Notes: a model not told the origin generated them from the letters alone. 52,720 bases of DNA from Candidatus Andersenbacteria bacterium RIFCSPHIGHO2_02_FULL_46_16 (GCA_001817065.1 MHHQ01000020.1:1-52720), one strand, 5' to 3'; positions 1 through 13,263 are shown, counted from the first letter of the stretch. Translations and numbers: made by a program.

Positions 1-21
1 ATAACATAAAAAAATTAATCT

Positions 22-528
22 ATGGACCAAGAAACCGAGCATACATATAAAAAATCTCCTCTAGATAACGAAGATGTGCCATCAGAGGAAGAACCCAAAC
101 TAAAAATAGAGTTGCCGTTTTCGGTGAGGGTATTAATTCCCATAATCCTAGTCGTTTCTGTTCTGACGCTCCTTTTTGTGTTAGTAACATTAATCCAAAT
201 ACCAGGGCAACTAACCGGTGCTGCTTTTTTTAGGACATGGTCATCCTCAACAACGTCACTCCCGCCTCCACCCGCTCCATCACAGTCACCTTCTCCCACT
301 CCTCCTCCGCCTATTTATCCTTGGGGCACTCACAATATAGATACATCTCATCATCAACAAACGTCTAATTTCGGTCCGCTTATCCCTGCTCCATCACAGT
401 CACCAAAATTCCCCCCTATTACTCCTGCTCCATCACCACAGACACCTCCTCCTTGTCAAAATAGGGATCACAATACATACACTTCGCATCATGAGCCTAC
501 GTCTAACCTCTGCTTAGATCTAATCTGA
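22..528 (+). CDS. hypothetical single-TM protein with extracellular Pro/Ser-rich low-complexity tail
   Basis: ORF; hydrophobic segment VRVLIPIILVVSVLTLLFVLVTLI followed by PPPPAPSQSPSPTPPPP-type repeats. Confidence 0.5.
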   Translation: MDQETEHTYKKSPLDNEDVPSEEEPKLKIELPFSVRVLIPIILVVSVLTLLFVLVTLIQIPGQLTGAAFFRTWSSSTTSLPPPPAPSQSPSPTPPPPIYPWGTHNIDTSHHQQTSNFGPLIPAPSQSPKFPPITPAPSPQTPPPCQNRDHNTYTSHHEPTSNLCLDLI

Positions 529-674
529 CACCTCCTTTACTCTTTAATCGGGGCTTTTCCTCTCATCTCGATATTAACGACCAGTAAATCCAATAATTTT
601 CAAATGACGCATAGGTGCGATCCAAAATTAGGACGCTGGTCTTTATTTGCTTTATTAACTATAAACTCAATGTA

Positions 675-2003
675 ATGGACAAAAATGATCGGCAAAGGGT
701 ATTCACCAATAGTCTTCTAATTGTCTTTCTCATTACAACCGCTGTCTTTCTCAGAAGTTACCACCTCACAAGCCTTCATACTGCGAACGGCGACGAAGTT
801 GCCTGGTTAGATGTAGGAATGTCAATAATCAGAACTGGTGCTCCTACAACTTGGACCATCGGCTGGAATTATCATAACTGGGACGCTTACTGGCATGTGG
901 ACAATACTGGTGTGATGCCGGTCGTAACACCCTGGCTGGATCATCCCCCAACGTTTGGTGTGCTGGCGGGGGGCTGGGCATTATTAACTGGCCACCATAA
1001 TTTAGAAAATCCAAACTGGACTTTATTACGAATTCCCATGATTGTAATCTCTGTTTTGACACTATTCTTTACCTATCTAGCCGTTACTAATGTTTTCGGT
1101 TCAAAATTAGCCTTGTTTACTCTGTTCGCCTATACGTTTTTTCCCAGCAGCGTAATAGCCAGTCGGTATATATTGCCGGAGAATGCCGTAACTCTACTCC
1201 TTGTCATCTCTCTTGCAGTGCAAAGTTTTTCAGGGAAAAAATTCAAATCAAAACTAGGCCAGATCATGGTTTTGGCTTGGCAGTCAATAATTTGCTATGT
1301 TGCTCCTGCTATCAAGATGTCCGGACTAGTGGTCCCAGTTACGCTTAGCTTTTACCATTTGCGCCAAAATAAATTTAAACGAGGACTCTGGTTTTTAATC
1401 GTTGGATTGTTAGCCGTGGTTTCTTTTATCACGTATGGATGGATCTATAGCTGGCCAGTCTTCATCGGCGCGCAAACTCAGCACGCTCTAAGACCAAATA
1501 CTTTTGCACATTTCTGGACGCTTTTCACCAAACTCGACGTGGGTCATTTTCCACTTTTTGACCCATCTATTATTGCCGGCCTTATTGGTTATTTTCTTTT
1601 AATGGCCGTGTCCAACGAAAAACAGAAACTATTCCTGTTTATACCATTCTTAAGCATTACTGGCTTAATGCTCTACGTCTCTCCTGTCGAGGCATATGGA
1701 TGGTATAAATATCTACTCTACCCATTAATCGCAATTGGTCTAGGACATATCTTCAAAGAATTATGCGAGGGTAAATATTATTATTGGGTATTATTTTTAC
1801 CACTGATTATGATGCTCATGGAAAATGCACAACTAGTGCAAAATGACTCCATCCGACGTTATATAATGATGGTGTTTTTTGGATTATTTCTTGTTCCCTT
1901 TATCTGGCATAAATCAGTATTTAATATAAAGCACGTCTCTGTCGTGTTGGTTGGTCTATATGCCTGCTTTTCAGTCTTTTGGTTAATCAGAATTATTCCA
2001 TAA
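675..2003 (+). CDS. multi-TM glycosyltransferase (PMT/ArnT, GT39-like)
   Basis: many TM segments; N-terminal loop with GDEVAWLDVG and DHPPTFGVLAGGW resembles GT39-type enzymes; ATG at 675 preferred over GTG at 615. Confidence 0.65.
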   Translation: MDKNDRQRVFTNSLLIVFLITTAVFLRSYHLTSLHTANGDEVAWLDVGMSIIRTGAPTTWTIGWNYHNWDAYWHVDNTGVMPVVTPWLDHPPTFGVLAGGWALLTGHHNLENPNWTLLRIPMIVISVLTLFFTYLAVTNVFGSKLALFTLFAYTFFPSSVIASRYILPENAVTLLLVISLAVQSFSGKKFKSKLGQIMVLAWQSIICYVAPAIKMSGLVVPVTLSFYHLRQNKFKRGLWFLIVGLLAVVSFITYGWIYSWPVFIGAQTQHALRPNTFAHFWTLFTKLDVGHFPLFDPSIIAGLIGYFLLMAVSNEKQKLFLFIPFLSITGLMLYVSPVEAYGWYKYLLYPLIAIGLGHIFKELCEGKYYYWVLFLPLIMMLMENAQLVQNDSIRRYIMMVFFGLFLVPFIWHKSVFNIKHVSVVLVGLYACFSVFWLIRIIP

Positions 2004-2020
2004 TACATCCCATTGCTCCG

Positions 2021-2158
2021 GCCGTTCACCCGCCCGGTTTCGCTTTTCATGTGGCTTACCAAGTCCAGGACAAAACGATGAATGATGCCGAAGTAACCCG
2101 CCTTCATCAAGAGGTAGGTGAAGCGTTACTCAAGGAATTACAGGCTAAACTCAGGTAA
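2021..2158 (+). pseudogene. pheT: orphan 3' fragment of phenylalanyl-tRNA synthetase beta subunit (FDX-ACB domain end)
   Basis: in-frame AVHPPGFAFHVAYQVQDKTMNDAEVTRLHQEVGEALLKELQAKLR* matches the PheT C-terminal signature (...AFRLTYQSPDRTLTDEEV...L...LGAxLR); rest of gene absent. Confidence 0.75.
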
Positions 2159-2352
2159 TTTATAATCACAAATCGCCACCCTAAACTACCCCGATCACAG
2201 CTATCTTTTTAGTTCGTTTTATGCTAATATTATTCTGTGAATGGGCGGGGTAAAAGCCCTGTTTTTTACTTCAAGTCAGCCTATTTTACGCGAGCTGCAT
2301 CCCAGCCGCCCAGTGTGTCTGAAACACACACCCGCCTCTCATTCGTATCTAA

Positions 2353-5811
<3,459 letters not shown>

Positions 5812-5831
5812 ATCCAACCAATCAATTGCCT

Positions 5832-5851
5832 CGACAATTTTTAAATTGTCG
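5832..5851. terminator. short hairpin after gyrB
   Basis: CGACAATTT-tt-AAATTGTCG. Confidence 0.4.
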
Positions 5852-5908
5852 TTATCTTGCTTAGTATCTAATGGTTAGTATCTAATCTATTAAATATAAA
5901 AATTTCAT

Positions 5909-6451
5909 ATGGTTATTATTAGAGAACCAGTCGGTGATTTCACTCTCGAGGCTTTTCACCAGCAAAAGATTAAGTCTGTGCAGTTTTCTAAATATCGAAG
6001 CAAATGGATTATATTATTTTTTTACCCTGGCGACTTTACCTTTGTTTGTCCTACTGAGTTGTCGGAAGCCGCTGATTACTATCAGCGAATACAAAAACTT
6101 GGCGCAGAAATTCTCAGCATTAGCACGGACAGTGTCTATGTGCACCAAGCCTGGCACGATTCTGATCCATTAATAGGTAAAATAAAATTCCCTATGCTGG
6201 CTGATCCCAGTGGTCAGGTAAGCCAGCAGTTTGGCGTGTATCAGCCGGCTAAAGGAATCTCAATGAGGGCCACTTTTATTGTGGATCCGCAAGGAATTTT
6301 GCGCGCCTTGGAAATTCATGATGACAGTGTTGGAAGAAGTATGGCCGAAACTATTCGCAAGCTGCAAGCTGCCATCTATACAGTCGAGCACCCGGGACAG
6401 GTTTGTCCGGCCAGCTGGCAACCAGGAGATAAATCAATCAAGAAGTACTAG
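5909..6451 (+). CDS. 2-Cys peroxiredoxin (AhpC/TSA family)
   Basis: peroxidatic FVCPTE and resolving GQVCPASW motifs. Confidence 0.93.
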   Translation: MVIIREPVGDFTLEAFHQQKIKSVQFSKYRSKWIILFFYPGDFTFVCPTELSEAADYYQRIQKLGAEILSISTDSVYVHQAWHDSDPLIGKIKFPMLADPSGQVSQQFGVYQPAKGISMRATFIVDPQGILRALEIHDDSVGRSMAETIRKLQAAIYTVEHPGQVCPASWQPGDKSIKKY

Positions 6452-6618
6452 GCTATAGAGCTTTAGCTGTTCGTCATATTTCTTCTGTAGCCATAACCAT
6501 ACTAGTGATTCGTCATATGACTGTAACGTCACACCATTTTTGATTTCTACTCGTATCAGAAGCCTGGCACAGCTGGACAATTGCATTATTTCTTTCGTTG
6601 ATATATATTCAAATTAAT

Positions 6619-6637
6619 AGCCCTCCGGGGCTGTTTT
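6619..6637 (+). terminator. terminator-like hairpin after peroxiredoxin
   Basis: AGCCC-tccg-GGGCT followed by gtttt. Confidence 0.5.
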
Positions 6638-6684
6638 AAGAACCGTTAATCTAGGCATTCCTGCTTGGCAAAACTATTACAGCA

Positions 6685-6912
6685 ATGTCCCAACACGCCA
6701 AATCTACCCCTTTTACGCGACTTCCTGGTTTTCCACAGGTAGTTTTAAAATTTGTCAAAGAAGCCAAGGATGAATTAAAAAAAGTCACCTGGCCGACTCG
6801 AGAAGCCACCATCCGTTATACGCTAATTGTTGTCGCCGCTTCCGTAATAGTTAGTCTAATTATTGGTGGCATTGATTTCGTATTAGAAATCGCCTTAGAG
6901 TCTATTGTCTAA
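6685..6912 (+). CDS. secE: preprotein translocase SecE
   Basis: short protein with KEAKDELKKVTWPTREAT and a C-terminal TM; upstream of nusG. Confidence 0.93.
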   Translation: MSQHAKSTPFTRLPGFPQVVLKFVKEAKDELKKVTWPTREATIRYTLIVVAASVIVSLIIGGIDFVLEIALESIV

Positions 6913-6933
6913 AAATTTATTATCTTAGCACTT

Positions 6934-7536
6934 ATGCCTAACAGCCCAGCAGAAAATCAACCGCCTCACTCAACTGACTTAGTAGAGGACCAATCAAGTA
7001 TTGCCCCCGATAATATTCACTGGTATGTCCTTCATACTTATTCCGGGTACGAAGACAATGTCGCTCGTAATTTACGGCAGAGGATCGAGTCTATGGGCAT
7101 GGAAGATAAAATACTCGATGTAGTGGTGCCTCGAGAAAAGAAAATTAGAGTCAAGCATGGCAAACGGCGCACCATCGAAGAGCGGCTTTTTCCTGGTTAC
7201 GTCCTGGTCAAGATGATTGTTACCGAAGATTCCTGGTATGTCGTTAGAAACACACCTAATGTAACGGGTTTCGTGGGTTCCGGCACTACTCCGACGCCTG
7301 TCTCCCAAGATGAAATCGATCGCTTACTTAAACGGATGGGCGAGGATGAGCCAAAGTACAAGATGGATGTATCCGAAGGAGATTCAGTTAAAATTATCGA
7401 TGGTCCATTTAAGGACTTTGAGGGACGCATCTCGGAAGTCAGTGAAGCCAAGGGTACTGTTAAGGTTTTGGTTAATGTTTTTGGGCGGGAAACACCTGTC
7501 GAACTGGACTTCTTGCAGGTGCACAAAGAAGCGTAA
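6934..7536 (+). CDS. nusG: transcription antitermination factor NusG
   Basis: WYVLHTYSGYEDNVARNL, LFPGYVLVKM, KOW motif. Confidence 0.97.
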   Translation: MPNSPAENQPPHSTDLVEDQSSIAPDNIHWYVLHTYSGYEDNVARNLRQRIESMGMEDKILDVVVPREKKIRVKHGKRRTIEERLFPGYVLVKMIVTEDSWYVVRNTPNVTGFVGSGTTPTPVSQDEIDRLLKRMGEDEPKYKMDVSEGDSVKIIDGPFKDFEGRISEVSEAKGTVKVLVNVFGRETPVELDFLQVHKEA

Positions 7537-7637
7537 TGGCACTGACAAACTCTTGTCAAAGGACTACCTAGCTTGCCAAATCAGCCCTATTGACTTACTT
7601 TTAGTTACTAATTCGTCTAACTTACTTAATCACTAAT

Positions 7638-8057
7638 ATGCCCGAAATACTTACCAAGTTTAAAGTTCAAGCACCAGGGGGCAAAGCTACCCCGGCTCCT
7701 CCGATCGGCCCGGTTCTCGGCCAACACGGCGTTAATATCCAAGATTTCGTCAATCGCTTTAATGAGATGACTAAAGAGATGATGGGCGACGTCATTCCCG
7801 CTGAAGTAACTGTTTACACTGATCGTTCTTTCTCTTTGGTTCTAAAAACTCCTCCCGCTGCCGAATTATTAAAGAAAGCGGCCGGTATCGCGAAAGGTTC
7901 CGGAACACCCAATACCGCTAAGGTGGGCACTGTCACCCAAGAACAAATTAAGGAAATTGCCGAACGAAAACTGATAGATCTTTCAGCCCGGGATCTGGAT
8001 GCGGCAATCAAAACGATTGCCGGTACCGCCCGCTCCATGGGTATCACCATTAAGTAA
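7638..8057 (+). CDS. rplK: ribosomal protein L11
   Basis: [38 protein letters not shown]. Confidence 0.97.
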   Translation: MPEILTKFKVQAPGGKATPAPPIGPVLGQHGVNIQDFVNRFNEMTKEMMGDVIPAEVTVYTDRSFSLVLKTPPAAELLKKAAGIAKGSGTPNTAKVGTVTQEQIKEIAERKLIDLSARDLDAAIKTIAGTARSMGITIK

Positions 8058-8070
8058 TCCCTTTATCGCT

Positions 8071-8748
8071 ATGAGAAGCAAACCATACCAACAAATGAAA
8101 AAATCAGCGCCGGCCCAGCCAGTTACTATCGAAGAGGCGATGACGTGGTTAAAGGAAAACACTAAAACTAAGTTTGACTCAACAGTCGAAGTCCATCTTC
8201 GCTTAGGTGTCGACCCGCAAAAATCAGATCAGATGGTCCGCGGCCAAATTGTCCTGCCAGCCGGTGCGGTTACTAAGCCTGCTATCGTAGTATTTACTGA
8301 CAACGCCGCCCAACAAAAAGAGGCGCTAGCAGCCGGTGCCGCAGCTGCTGGTGGCATAGAGTTAATTAATCAAATAAAAACCGAGGGTTCGCTCCGTGCT
8401 GATATCACCATCTCTACGCCCTCTATGATGCCTAAAGTAGCTCAAATAGCCAAGGTACTAGGGCCTCAAGGCCTGATGCCGAATCCTAAGACAGGTACGG
8501 TCACCGACCAGCCAGCCGTTGTCATCGGTGAGCTTCTGGCGGGTAAAATCTCCTTTAAGATGGATCAGTTAGGTAATATTCATCAGGCAGTAGGCAAGAT
8601 CAGCTGGGATGCAGATAAGATCATTCTCAACACGAAAGTCTTTCTTGAGGCAGTTAAAGCTGCTAAGCCGTCCGCTTCTCGAGGCGAGTTCTTCAAGTCG
8701 ATATTCCTGAAGAGTACAATGAGTCCCAGCATACCGCTGAAGGTATAG
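8071..8748 (+). CDS. rplA: ribosomal protein L1
   Basis: VEVHLRLGVDPQKSDQMVRG, LGPQGLMPNPKTGTVT; ATG at 8071 chosen over 7999. Confidence 0.95.
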   Translation: MRSKPYQQMKKSAPAQPVTIEEAMTWLKENTKTKFDSTVEVHLRLGVDPQKSDQMVRGQIVLPAGAVTKPAIVVFTDNAAQQKEALAAGAAAAGGIELINQIKTEGSLRADITISTPSMMPKVAQIAKVLGPQGLMPNPKTGTVTDQPAVVIGELLAGKISFKMDQLGNIHQAVGKISWDADKIILNTKVFLEAVKAAKPSASRGEFFKSIFLKSTMSPSIPLKV

Positions 8749-8900
8749 GGTAACACACCAAACGCAGCCACCTTAAAACACAAATGTCAATATCCAAATA
8801 TCAATTCAATGTCGAAGTTCAAAATCCAAATACGCGCATTAGAATTTTTTATTTGACATTAGGATTTTGGCATTGATTTAACATTTGTTATTTGGATTTT

Positions 8901-9599
8901 ATGCCAGGCATCTTGATTTCTTTCGATGGTATTGACTCCTCAGGTAAAGAAACCCAAGCCAAACAATTATTGAAGAATGTTGAGACCACCGGTCGTCGCG
9001 TGGGCTTTTTCCAAACACCTGACTATACCACAGCCTCAGGAATCAAACTGAAACATTTATTCCAAGACCAAGACGGCTCCTGGGATAACCTAACGTGGCC
9101 GGAGAAAATGCAACTTATCGCTGCCAATCGCGCTGAGCATAGGGACGAAGTCATCCATCTATTACAGCAGGACGGCATCGTTATCTACGATCGGTATGTG
9201 CCTAGTAGTATTGCGCATATGATGGCTGATGCCCTAGATTCAAAGGCCACCGAGCTTGATCGCCAGGCCATACAAGCGCAAGTAGAAGACCATGAGTATG
9301 GCCACCATCAGATGCCGCACGAAAACTTATCAATATTTTTAGACCTGTCTCCTGCCCAGGCTGCCTCTTTATTACAAGTTAGAAAACAGCAGTTAGCTGA
9401 GGGTGATGAAGCAACTGACCGGCTTGATTTGCAGGAAAGAATTTATCAGGCCTATCAGTGGCTGGTTAGTAATTTTCCCGATCGGTGTATAAAAATAGAC
9501 TGTGTGGAGAAAGACCATTTATTAGCCATAGACGTAATCTCCGATAAAGTCTGGCAATCTGTCACGAACCGGTTTCCTGACCTTATTGCTGACTCCTAG
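8901..9599 (+). CDS. tmk: thymidylate kinase
   Basis: P-loop ISFDGIDSSGKETQAKQL, YDRYVPSS motif. Confidence 0.88.
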   Translation: MPGILISFDGIDSSGKETQAKQLLKNVETTGRRVGFFQTPDYTTASGIKLKHLFQDQDGSWDNLTWPEKMQLIAANRAEHRDEVIHLLQQDGIVIYDRYVPSSIAHMMADALDSKATELDRQAIQAQVEDHEYGHHQMPHENLSIFLDLSPAQAASLLQVRKQQLAEGDEATDRLDLQERIYQAYQWLVSNFPDRCIKIDCVEKDHLLAIDVISDKVWQSVTNRFPDLIADS

Positions 9600-9625
9600 T
9601 TGCTATTTACTGATTACTAGCTCTT

Positions 9626-10270
9626 ATGTCTAAGTTCATCGTCATTGAAGCCCTTGACGCTGGGGGCAGCCAAACACAAACCAACCGCCTAGCACAACAC
9701 TTAATCGAAGGTAGCTATCAAGTGTTACAATTGCATTTTCCTCAAGAAAACCAGCCGACCGGTCGTTTCGTCTATGAAAAATTCTTGCTGGTACATAATA
9801 AACCAAAATTTACTCGCCGCGAACAAGCCCTCATTTATATCCAGGATTTTTACTCACAAACAGACACTATCCAAGCACACTTATCGAAGTCAGCTAAATC
9901 CATTGTCGTCTCTGACCGCTTTTATACCAGTACCAGCGCTTATCAGACTATCGGTCTAACCGGCCGCCCGCGCGCTGCCATGTTGGATTGGATTAAATTC
10001 TTAACCGAGCAGGAAGCATACCATCTACCTAAACCAGACCTAGTAATTTTCTTAGATACTCCAGTCAACATTTCTCTAAACCACCTCAAAAATAAGACCA
10101 AAGATTTCTTTGAAAACAAGCAAAAACTAACCGCTATTCGCAACAGCTATCTACGTATCGCCCAGGAAGAAAAATGGCTGGTTATCAATAGCGTCAATAA
10201 TAGGGGAGAGCAACGCTCGATCGAGGATATTCACGACGAAATTTGGTCTCATTTATCCGGCGTGATCTAA
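9626..10270 (+). CDS. thymidylate kinase-like protein with degenerate Walker A
   Basis: TMK fold motifs (VIEALDAGGSQTQTNRL, VVSDRFYTSTSAYQ, LVIFLDTPV) but the P-loop Lys is replaced. Confidence 0.8.
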   Translation: MSKFIVIEALDAGGSQTQTNRLAQHLIEGSYQVLQLHFPQENQPTGRFVYEKFLLVHNKPKFTRREQALIYIQDFYSQTDTIQAHLSKSAKSIVVSDRFYTSTSAYQTIGLTGRPRAAMLDWIKFLTEQEAYHLPKPDLVIFLDTPVNISLNHLKNKTKDFFENKQKLTAIRNSYLRIAQEEKWLVINSVNNRGEQRSIEDIHDEIWSHLSGVI

Positions 10271-10689
10271 CGCCCTGAGCTACCGAAACCAGCGGCTGCC
10301 CGTTTAGTATCCGATAGCTTTTTCACTTCCTTGATGCGCACCGGTTCAAATTTTTGCATTACGCATTGGATGACTTTATCGCCTGCTTTGATGCCATAAG
10401 GTTTTTTAGTCAGATTGACCAAGATCACTTTCCATTCCCCTCGATAGCCGGAGTCGATCACACCGGCCAGCCGATGAATACCATTGCTGCCTAAACCAGA
10501 CCGATCCCAAAGCAGTGCTACATATCCGCGGGGAAACTCCACCGCGATTCCGGTAGAAAACATATATGTCTCTCCTGGGTTCAGCGTATGTGACTCGTTG
10601 GTGTAAATATCGATACCGGCATCATCCTGATTATTTTTTGTGGGAAGAATAGCGTTAGGCGATAATTTTTGGACTTTAAACGAAAGCAT
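10267..10689 (-). CDS. dut: dUTPase (deoxyuridine 5'-triphosphate nucleotidohydrolase)
   Basis: DDAGIDIY, DRSGLGSNGIHRLAGVIDSGYRGEW, GFGSSGR motifs. Confidence 0.93.
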   Translation of the reverse strand: MLSFKVQKLSPNAILPTKNNQDDAGIDIYTNESHTLNPGETYMFSTGIAVEFPRGYVALLWDRSGLGSNGIHRLAGVIDSGYRGEWKVILVNLTKKPYGIKAGDKVIQCVMQKFEPVRIKEVKKLSDTKRAAAGFGSSGR

Positions 10690-10887
10690 ATAGATATAAA
10701 TCCAAATTACAAAGCTCAAATGTCAAACAAATGCCAAATAATCAAATAACAAAACATCATGCACCCTCTTTTTGACATTTGGATTTTGGCATTGATTTGT
10801 CATTGGGATTTTGATATTTGGATTTTCTTGCTCAACAATTCCGTTCTAACTTAACCTTTATCACTACATCCTTCTTTCTACCAAGAA

Positions 10888-11460
10888 CTATTTGTCCTGG
10901 GTGATCGCTGAATCTGCCACCGTCTTCTTGCTATGGTATTTAGCATTAGGCTTTTTATAATACGGCTGGTCGGCCGGCGAAGACAACTCTTCAAAAATCA
11001 ATTGGCATATGCGCATTTTAGGATAGAGCAATATTGGCGCCATACCAATATTACGCAGTTCCAAAGTCAGCACACCGCGCCATCCGGCATCGATATGCCC
11101 TGATGTCGAATGAATTACTAGCCCCAGTCTCCCTAAGGAACTGCGGCCGTCAACCCGCGCGGCAAGATCATCCGACCATTCCACCCACTCTAGTGTGGCA
11201 GCTAAAACAAATTCATTGGGATGGATTACGTAAGGCTGGCTATTCTTTATTTTTACATGGTCAGTCATGCCGACCACCGTTTTGGGATCAAAGGGATCAA
11301 TAAAAGCCTGGCGATGATTATTAAAAACCCTAAAATCGTAACCAAGCCGCAAATCCAAGCTGGAAGAACCCAGCTGCTCTTTAAGGTCAGGTTTGGGTGT
11401 CACCTTTATTCGCCCCGTTTTCAGGGCTTTCTTAATATCATGGTCTGATAAAATCATCAT
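10888..11460 (-). CDS. dcd: dCTP deaminase
   Basis: LGSSSLDLRLG, VDGRSSLGRLGL, HIDAGWRGVLTLEL. Confidence 0.92.
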   Translation of the reverse strand: MMILSDHDIKKALKTGRIKVTPKPDLKEQLGSSSLDLRLGYDFRVFNNHRQAFIDPFDPKTVVGMTDHVKIKNSQPYVIHPNEFVLAATLEWVEWSDDLAARVDGRSSLGRLGLVIHSTSGHIDAGWRGVLTLELRNIGMAPILLYPKMRICQLIFEELSSPADQPYYKKPNAKYHSKKTVADSAITQDK

Positions 11461-11683
11461 TAAATCTTAATGGCTAAACTAAAAAAGGTAAAACGATTTT
11501 TATTGAACCAATTAGCCAAAACCAAGAAATAACGTAAGAAGCAAAACACCAAACGTCAAATAACAATGAAAGACTCAAAATTATCGACACCGATGTTTTG
11601 AACTTTACATTGTTATTTTACATTTTTCGCTTTACCTTTTAATCTTCCTTGATACTAATCAATAAATATTAAATACTTACGAC

Positions 11684-13165
11684 ATGGAATTAGAACCAGT
11701 TATCGGCCTAGAAATACACATTCAACTAAAAACCAAGAGCAAAATGTTTTGTTCTTGCTCGAACATATTTGGTGATGTTAAGCCTAACTCTGCCATCTGC
11801 CCGATCTGCCTGGGCTATCCAGGTACGCTGCCCGTACCCAATGAAATGGCCATCCAGTGGACGCAGCTGTTAGGCGCTGCATTGAATTGCCAACTAGCAG
11901 TTAAAAGCAAGTTTGACCGAAAAAGCTACTTCTATCCCGACCTTCCCAAAGGTTATCAGATCAGCCAATACGATCAGCCCTTTTGTGGTACGGGAGAGCT
12001 AAAGATCATGGTTGATGGGGAGGAGCATACTATTGGTATCGAACGTATCCACCTGGAAGAGGATGCAGCGAAGAATACTCATCCCGTCGGGGCTAATTAT
12101 ACTCTGATCGATTATAATCGTGCGGGTACACCTTTAGCAGAAATAGTTACTAAACCAGACATTCCTTCTCCAGCGGTCGCCAAGGTCTTCCTGCAAGAAC
12201 TGCAAAAGTTAGTGCGCTTGCTGCAAGTCTCCGATGCCGACATGGAAAAAGGGCAACTACGTTGTGATGCCAATATTTCTCTCCGTGAACGAGGTAGCAC
12301 GAAGTTGCATCCAAAAACAGAAGTTAAAAACATCAACTCGTTCCGGTTTGTTGAGCAAGCATTGCAGTATGAAATAAAGCGTCAGACCAAAGAATGGGCG
12401 CAAGCAGGTCCCTCCCAAATACAATCCACCCGTGGTTTCGACTCGAGCACCGGACAGACAACTGCGCATCGCACGAAAGAAGCGGCCGCTGACTATCGTT
12501 ATTTTCCTGAACCAGATATTCCTCCTTTCACCTTCACGCCACAGTTTCTCGCAAAAATAACTAAGCAATTACCTGAATTACCCTCCACTAAAAGGTTACG
12601 TTTGCAACAGCAATATAATGTTTCTGCCCAACAAGCAGCCTTATTTGTTGATTCTCCGATCCTAGCCAATTATCTGGAAAATACCATCTCTGAGATTGAA
12701 CAATTAGATAATGAACAAAGAGACATTGCGCTAAGCGACAGAGGACCGTTAGTTAAGGATGCGACTAATATGATATTGCGTCATTTACGCCAACTAGTTA
12801 CGATCGGTAATCTGTCCGCTGCCGACATCAATATTAGTCCAGCTAATTTTGCCGAATTAATCGTCCTCATCTATCAAGGCAAGATAAGCAAGAATGCTGT
12901 AGCGCCGGTACTGGCCGAAATGCAGCGCACCGGTGGAGATCCCGACCATATCATAGCTAATCTTGGTTTAGAGCAAGTCAGTGATGACGCCAGCATCACT
13001 AAACAAATCGAAGATGTTATCTTGGCTAATCCAGAGGTTGTCGCCAAAGTTAAAGCAGGTAAGGACTCAGCCTTACAGTTCTTGGTTGGTCAGGTAATAC
13101 AAAAAAACAAAGGGAAAGCCAATCCGTCCAAAGTAATGGAATTGCTCAAAGAGCTAACTAAATAA
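11684..13165 (+). CDS. gatB: Asp/Glu-tRNA(Asn/Gln) amidotransferase subunit B
   Basis: EPVIGLEIHIQLKTKSKMFC, YPDLPKGYQISQYDQP, DYRYFPEPD. Confidence 0.97.
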   Translation: MELEPVIGLEIHIQLKTKSKMFCSCSNIFGDVKPNSAICPICLGYPGTLPVPNEMAIQWTQLLGAALNCQLAVKSKFDRKSYFYPDLPKGYQISQYDQPFCGTGELKIMVDGEEHTIGIERIHLEEDAAKNTHPVGANYTLIDYNRAGTPLAEIVTKPDIPSPAVAKVFLQELQKLVRLLQVSDADMEKGQLRCDANISLRERGSTKLHPKTEVKNINSFRFVEQALQYEIKRQTKEWAQAGPSQIQSTRGFDSSTGQTTAHRTKEAAADYRYFPEPDIPPFTFTPQFLAKITKQLPELPSTKRLRLQQQYNVSAQQAALFVDSPILANYLENTISEIEQLDNEQRDIALSDRGPLVKDATNMILRHLRQLVTIGNLSAADINISPANFAELIVLIYQGKISKNAVAPVLAEMQRTGGDPDHIIANLGLEQVSDDASITKQIEDVILANPEVVAKVKAGKDSALQFLVGQVIQKNKGKANPSKVMELLKELTK

Positions 13166-13170
13166 TTATT

Positions 13171-13263
13171 ATTAGACATATTGCGAAATGATTTATTTAG
13201 GGCTCTAGGGGCATTATATACTGTCCCCAGAGGGTGTTTTGAGACTTTCGCAACAAGTCTAAT
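13171..13263. repeat. MITE-like element with 18-bp imperfect terminal inverted repeats
   Basis: ATTAGACATATTGCGAAA ... TTTCGCAACAAGTCTAAT (16/18 match) flanking an internal hairpin. Confidence 0.65.
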
